DNA from: Granulicella aggregans
GTDB lineage: Bacteria > Acidobacteriota > Terriglobia > Terriglobales > Acidobacteriaceae
Assembly (NCBI RefSeq): GCF_025685565.1
Contig: NZ_JAGSYE010000005.1
Coordinates: 1 to 64,000, forward strand
Direction: 5' to 3'
Length of the DNA stretch: 64,000 nucleotides
A model generated the notes under the pieces. The model saw only the letters and a list, made by a program, of their open reading frames with translations, did no database searches and had not been told where the DNA came from. Positions within the stretch are counted from its first letter, which is position 1, and each line of letters begins with the position of its first letter. Of the stretch, positions 60,722-64,000 are shown piece by piece. Both the position numbers and the translations under genes were made by a program.

Positions 60722-60905
60722 GCCATATATTCTATAGCGTCACCATGAACGCACCCTTAAGGCGCCACCCCGGCCCTTGTCATCCTTCGCCGTAGGCGGA
60801 GGATCTGCTTCTCCACCGCCACAATCGTCCATCATCAGCCGGGTGCCGCTATCTGGGCGGTTTTATCACCAGATGTGGGACCCATGCCACGACATCCTCT
60901 GCTCT

Positions 60906-61922
60906 TCAATCCCGGTCATTGCCAAAGATCGGAATCCCCTGCGCCACCCGATACGCGATGCTGGCGGCCCGTGCCGTGTAGTCCGACTTGGGATACTCGG
61001 CCTGCATCTCCGCCGCCAGCGACTTCGTCCGTTCCGCGGCAGCGTCGGCCTTCTTCTTGTTCTCGTCCACCAAGTACATGGAGACCAGCACGCCCTGACG
61101 GTACGTAGCGTCGTAGAGTGCCTCGTCCGACTTCGGCCCGCCGGGAAACTGCTTTGCGTACTTCTCGTACAGCCCGGATTCCATCTCCGGACACTTCGGC
61201 AGCCCCTGCCAGTCCCCGCAGAGCTTGTTGTCGATCAGGTAGAAGGCGGCCATCGCGGCCCACTTCGTTCCCGGATACTGCTTCATCAGGCGCTTCATGT
61301 CGCCTTCATAGATCTGCGGCCGAAGGTACGCATCCTGCTCCTTCGCCGAGGGCAGCGAGCTTACATCCAGCTTCTCCAGCCGCCAGCGCACATCTGCCGA
61401 CCGCCACGCCGCCTCGGGCGCAAGCGGAGAGTTCGGATAGTACTCCGCCACTCTTCGATAAAGTAGATGAGCCTGCACCGCCGCATCCTTCGGAGCGTGA
61501 GGCTGTTCGGCTTCGCTCTCAAGATTTGCCGCCGCACCAAACAGAATCGCGTCGCCGTTCGGTGTCGACGGCGAGACAACTCCCTTGTCCCGGATCCATC
61601 CCGAGGCCGGGGTCACGTTGTCTTCGTCCGATAGTTCCGGAACATCGCTGTCATCGGTCTTGTCGGCGATGTCGGTGTTCGCGAATACCCGCGCCCATTG
61701 TCCGTTTCGCTCGGTTACCACCACCTCATGCCCCGGCGTCACCAGAGACACCCGCTGCGAATCCGCATCCGCGTTCACGTACACAATGGCCTGGTGCAGC
61801 AGTGTTGCCTTGGCCGACCGGTCATACCCGGACTGATTGTCCTTGTTCTTCTTCTGTGCCGATGCCGCACCTATACCGGCCAATAAGATCAGTCCCGCGA
61901 CGCCTGAAGTCTTCCCGATCAT
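60906..61922 (-). CDS. Secreted SH3-like/TPR-like protein of unknown function
   Basis: 338 residues. Signal peptide (GLILLAGIGAASAQ). Residues of about 38-75 resemble a bacterial SH3 module (LHQAIVYVNADADSQRVSLV, then VTERNGQWARVFANTDIADK). The rest is alpha-helical with tetratricopeptide-like pattern (LYRRVAEYYPNSPLAPEAAW, RLMKQYPGTKWAAMAAFYLI, and AAEMQAEYPKSDYTARAASI), reminiscent of YbgF/BamD-type envelope scaffolds. No enzymatic motif. It is followed on the same strand, past a 184-bp gap, by uppP. A role in envelope assembly is possible but unproven. Confidence 0.75.
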   Translation of the reverse strand: MIGKTSGVAGLILLAGIGAASAQKKNKDNQSGYDRSAKATLLHQAIVYVNADADSQRVSLVTPGHEVVVTERNGQWARVFANTDIADKTDDSDVPELSDEDNVTPASGWIRDKGVVSPSTPNGDAILFGAAANLESEAEQPHAPKDAAVQAHLLYRRVAEYYPNSPLAPEAAWRSADVRWRLEKLDVSSLPSAKEQDAYLRPQIYEGDMKRLMKQYPGTKWAAMAAFYLIDNKLCGDWQGLPKCPEMESGLYEKYAKQFPGGPKSDEALYDATYRQGVLVSMYLVDENKKKADAAAERTKSLAAEMQAEYPKSDYTARAASIAYRVAQGIPIFGNDRD

Positions 61923-62058
61923 TCACCCCTCGCATTCGTCTCTATTAGACGCCCACTTGAAGACCGCGACAGCATTGCCGACGACTGGGCTCTCTGTCTA
62001 TTGAAATTTCACATAGCTGAAAGTGGAATATCGCTGCGCACGAGTGTAGATTTGCCGC

Positions 62059-62502
62059 ATGAAGGCTCTCGCTTCGCATCGCTCTCTTCACGTCTCTGCC
62101 CTGGCGGTAATGATCTTTGCCGCTATGCAACTGGTGATGGGATGCGGCGGGGCCGTTCCCTGTTCCTATATGAACGTCGTAACTGTTTCTCCTGCGGTTG
62201 GTAGCGCCGACCATCTCGCGGTCGCCCCAGGAGACCAGCAACAGTTCTCTGCATTCTCTCAGGAACTGCCAACGGCAAACTCATCTGGATGCGCGGTGCC
62301 GAACGTGATTGCAAAGCTCACGCCCACCTGGACTGTCTCGGACTCCACCAACGTCAAGATCAGCTCGGCCCAGGACGCCACAAATGGTCTCGCGACTTGC
62401 ATTGGCACCACGAAATCCCCGGTCACCGTAACTGCTTTCGGCGTCCTCGCAGCAGGTGGAGCAACCCAAACCCTCGGGACGGCGACGCTGACCTGCAAGT
62501 AG
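62059..62502 (+). CDS. Lipoprotein of unknown function, beta-rich
   Basis: 147 residues. Lipoprotein signal with lipobox VMGC followed by GGAVPC. The mature part has Ig-like (BIG2-style) strand patterns: VTVSPAVGSADHLAVAPGDQ, TPTWTVSDSTNVKISSAQD and CIGTTKSPVTVTAFG. Four further Cys residues may form disulphides. TAGATT ends 6 nt before the ATG without a Shine-Dalgarno, hinting at a leaderless transcript, although the -35 is poor. Function unknown. Confidence 0.75.
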   Translation: MKALASHRSLHVSALAVMIFAAMQLVMGCGGAVPCSYMNVVTVSPAVGSADHLAVAPGDQQQFSAFSQELPTANSSGCAVPNVIAKLTPTWTVSDSTNVKISSAQDATNGLATCIGTTKSPVTVTAFGVLAAGGATQTLGTATLTCK

Positions 62503-62604
62503 CCAGCCCAAGACAGAATCGCCATCGTTACAGAAGCGTCATCTCGACCGGAGCCGTGCAGCCTTATCGCCTAGCGCAGCGGAGAGATCCCCGCATTTCG
62601 ATTT

Positions 62605-63642
62605 TCAGACCTGCGCTATCTCGGCCATCAACTTACTCTTTAGTTCCGTCTCAATATTCCCCCCACTCATGATCACGACCACCCGCTCCGCTTTCGGCAG
62701 CGCGTCCGCATGAAACAGCGCAGCCGCAAGCGTAACTGCCCCGCTCGGCTCCGGCACCAACTTCGTTGACCGCAGCAGAAACCGCGTAGCCGCGAAGATC
62801 TCCTCCTCGCTCACCGTTACGATCCCGTCCACATACTTCAGCACATGCTCGAAGTTCAATTGCCCCAAGGACTGCGTTCGCAGACCATCGCCGATAGTTC
62901 GCGTCGTCTTCTCCGCAGGCCACTCCACCAGCGTCTTCGTCTCGAACGACTCCTTCGCGTCGGCCGCGAGCTCCGGCTCCGCCCCCCAGACTTTCACTCC
63001 GTGTGAGGTGAGCTTAATGGCGGTAGCTGTGCCGCTGAGCAACCCGCCACCGCTCACCGGCGAGAGCACCAGCACGTCCTCGCCCGCGGGCTTGCCAGTG
63101 GCCTCTGCAAGCTGTTCCATGATCTCCAGTCCGCACGTCCCTTGTCCGGCAATAATCCTCAGGTCGTCATAGGGAGGGATGATCGCATACCCAAACCGCT
63201 CTGCCAGCTCCTCAGCCTTGCGCTTTCGGTCAGAGCTGGCATTGCCGACCAGCACAATCTCCGCACCAAGAGCGGCTGTAGCCTCGCGCTTCACCATCGG
63301 AGCGTTGCCCGGCATCACGATCACCGCCTTCGCTCCCACCGCGCGCGCCGCATAGGCCACGCCCTGGGCATGGTTACCGCTCGAATACGTGATGAACCCG
63401 CGTTCGGCCGCGCTCGGGCCCTGCTCCACCATCGACGCGATCATGTTGTAAGCGCCGCGCAGCTTGAAGCTGCCAATCGGCTGCTCGCTCTCCGCCTTCA
63501 CGTACAGTTCGAACGGCGGCGCTTCCATCCCCGCTTCAGCAAAAACCTCCGCCCCGATCCGATGCAGACCCGTCCGCACCGCAACATTCGCAATCCTTCG
63601 CCTTGCCGCCTCGAAGTCCTCAGTTGCAACCGTATTCGCCAT
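62605..63642 (-). CDS. PLP-dependent threonine/serine dehydratase-like enzyme
   Basis: 345 residues, fold-type II PLP enzyme. The PLP lysine is in QPIGSFKLRGAYNMI. The substrate loop is TYSSGNHAQGVAYAARAVGA, the phosphate-binding glycines are in SPVSGGGLLSGTATAI, and the C-terminal segment VVIMSGGNIETELK matches. There is no C-terminal ACT regulatory domain, so it resembles the catabolic (TdcB-like) or hydroxyaspartate dehydratase/serine racemase forms rather than biosynthetic IlvA. It would convert threonine to 2-oxobutyrate and ammonia. It stands alone between a lipoprotein gene and a partial gene. Confidence 0.92.
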   Translation of the reverse strand: MANTVATEDFEAARRRIANVAVRTGLHRIGAEVFAEAGMEAPPFELYVKAESEQPIGSFKLRGAYNMIASMVEQGPSAAERGFITYSSGNHAQGVAYAARAVGAKAVIVMPGNAPMVKREATAALGAEIVLVGNASSDRKRKAEELAERFGYAIIPPYDDLRIIAGQGTCGLEIMEQLAEATGKPAGEDVLVLSPVSGGGLLSGTATAIKLTSHGVKVWGAEPELAADAKESFETKTLVEWPAEKTTRTIGDGLRTQSLGQLNFEHVLKYVDGIVTVSEEEIFAATRFLLRSTKLVPEPSGAVTLAAALFHADALPKAERVVVIMSGGNIETELKSKLMAEIAQV

Positions 63643-63659
63643 ATCGATATTCTAGGCCG

Positions 63660-64000
63660 CTAGCAGCATGCGTTGTAAGGAACGAGCCTCATCAAACGCT
63701 GGGGTGCATCTGCAATCGGCGGGCACATAATCGGACCGTATGGAGTCTCCAACGTACGCGTGGGGTCGTAAAAGTGAAGGTAGAACGCGAATCGCAGTGT
63801 TCCAGTCCCATAAACGCAGCGCCTCCGTCTCTGAATAAGGATCATGCCATCGAAAGAGAGAAGCGCTTCGTCCCATGGAACCTGAAAGTTGTGCGGAAAC
63901 CTCTGGTCCTTGCCCTTGAGATAGATTTGCCCGATCTCTTTCATCTGTCGGAAGCTTTCGTCCGGGCGATGAACGAGCGCTTCAATCAATACAAGGTCTT
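63660..64000 (-). CDS. Unidentified protein, 5' end beyond the window
   Basis: At least 113 codons; the frame stays open to the window edge, so the true start is outside. The visible part reads LVLIEALVHRPDESFRQMKE, then GQIYLKGKDQRFPHNFQVPW, LSFDGMILIQRRRRCVYG, FAFYLHFYDPTRTLETPYGP and ends LVPYNACC. I do not recognise the family. It has no signal peptide or membrane helix in the visible part. The terminal two cysteines are notable. A TTG at 63989 is an unlikely internal start. Confidence 0.55.
   Translation of the reverse strand, partial: DLVLIEALVHRPDESFRQMKEIGQIYLKGKDQRFPHNFQVPWDEALLSFDGMILIQRRRRCVYGTGTLRFAFYLHFYDPTRTLETPYGPIMCPPIADAPQRLMRLVPYNACC

Overview
The window looks like a chromosomal segment from the phylum Acidobacteriota, most likely family Acidobacteriaceae (Granulicella/Terriglobus/Edaphobacter type). 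The main evidence is lineage-typical families: an unpaired MacB-like 'acidobacterial duplicated orphan permease', two TIGR03435-type proteins, two VWFA-related proteins of the TIGR03436 type, and an Oar-like TonB-dependent receptor with an N-terminal carboxypeptidase-regulatory domain. No rRNA, complete tRNA or CRISPR array was seen.

Layout. Bases 1-4510: the edge of an ISNCY/IS1202-type element, an overlapping CHASE2/fasciclin pair, and a free-standing C-terminal piece of a MobF conjugative relaxase. 4735-11484: a tripartite RND efflux operon (fusion protein, pump, outer-membrane factor) with a divergent TetR repressor and an AcrR-like operator. 11473-13924: a decayed TolC gene, then a secreted protein of unknown function divergent from a second TetR gene, with two identical 16-bp palindromic sites between them. 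13925-15849: wreckage of a Mu/Tn7-type transposon plus a solitary IS6 end that forms the 3' end of a permease gene. 15824-19454: a nucleoside salvage cluster (NCS1 permease and two divergent nucleoside hydrolases). 19605-22824: a response regulator interrupted by an amber codon and a GGDEF/EAL protein. 23125-24630: an IS6 element next to an IS3 remnant and a 34-bp perfect palindrome. 24685-37320: VWFA protein, ABC exporter with PadR-type regulator, TIGR03435 protein, TonB receptor, VWFA protein and a second TIGR03435 protein. 37689-39340: a second IS6 element, an in-frame IstA-dehydrogenase chimera and a possible attachment-site scar. 39539-48743: HrpB helicase, a Tat-exported GH2 glycosidase, a His-rich lipoprotein and a 983-residue repeat protein. 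48744-53000: gene fragments, the orphan permease and a divergent MarR regulator. 53167-64000: mostly intact genes (radical SAM enzyme, chemoreceptor, TonB C-terminal protein, amino-acid permease, pyrophosphatase, PurS, UppP, an SH3-like secreted protein, a lipoprotein and a threonine-dehydratase-like enzyme).

The first roughly 53 kb is a mosaic scarred by mobile elements, with at least five transposon families represented (ISNCY, Mu/Tn7-like, IS6, IS3, IS21). The last roughly 11 kb is quiet. Regulatory sequence is unusually readable: four divergent promoter regions carry inverted repeats fitting the adjacent TetR, TetR, PadR and MarR genes, and several genes appear to be transcribed without a leader. 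I did not find a clearly new defence or biosynthetic system. The most unusual items are the CHASE2/fasciclin module, the IstA-dehydrogenase chimera, the long palindrome, the twin-operator TetR pair and the stand-alone relaxase C-terminus.
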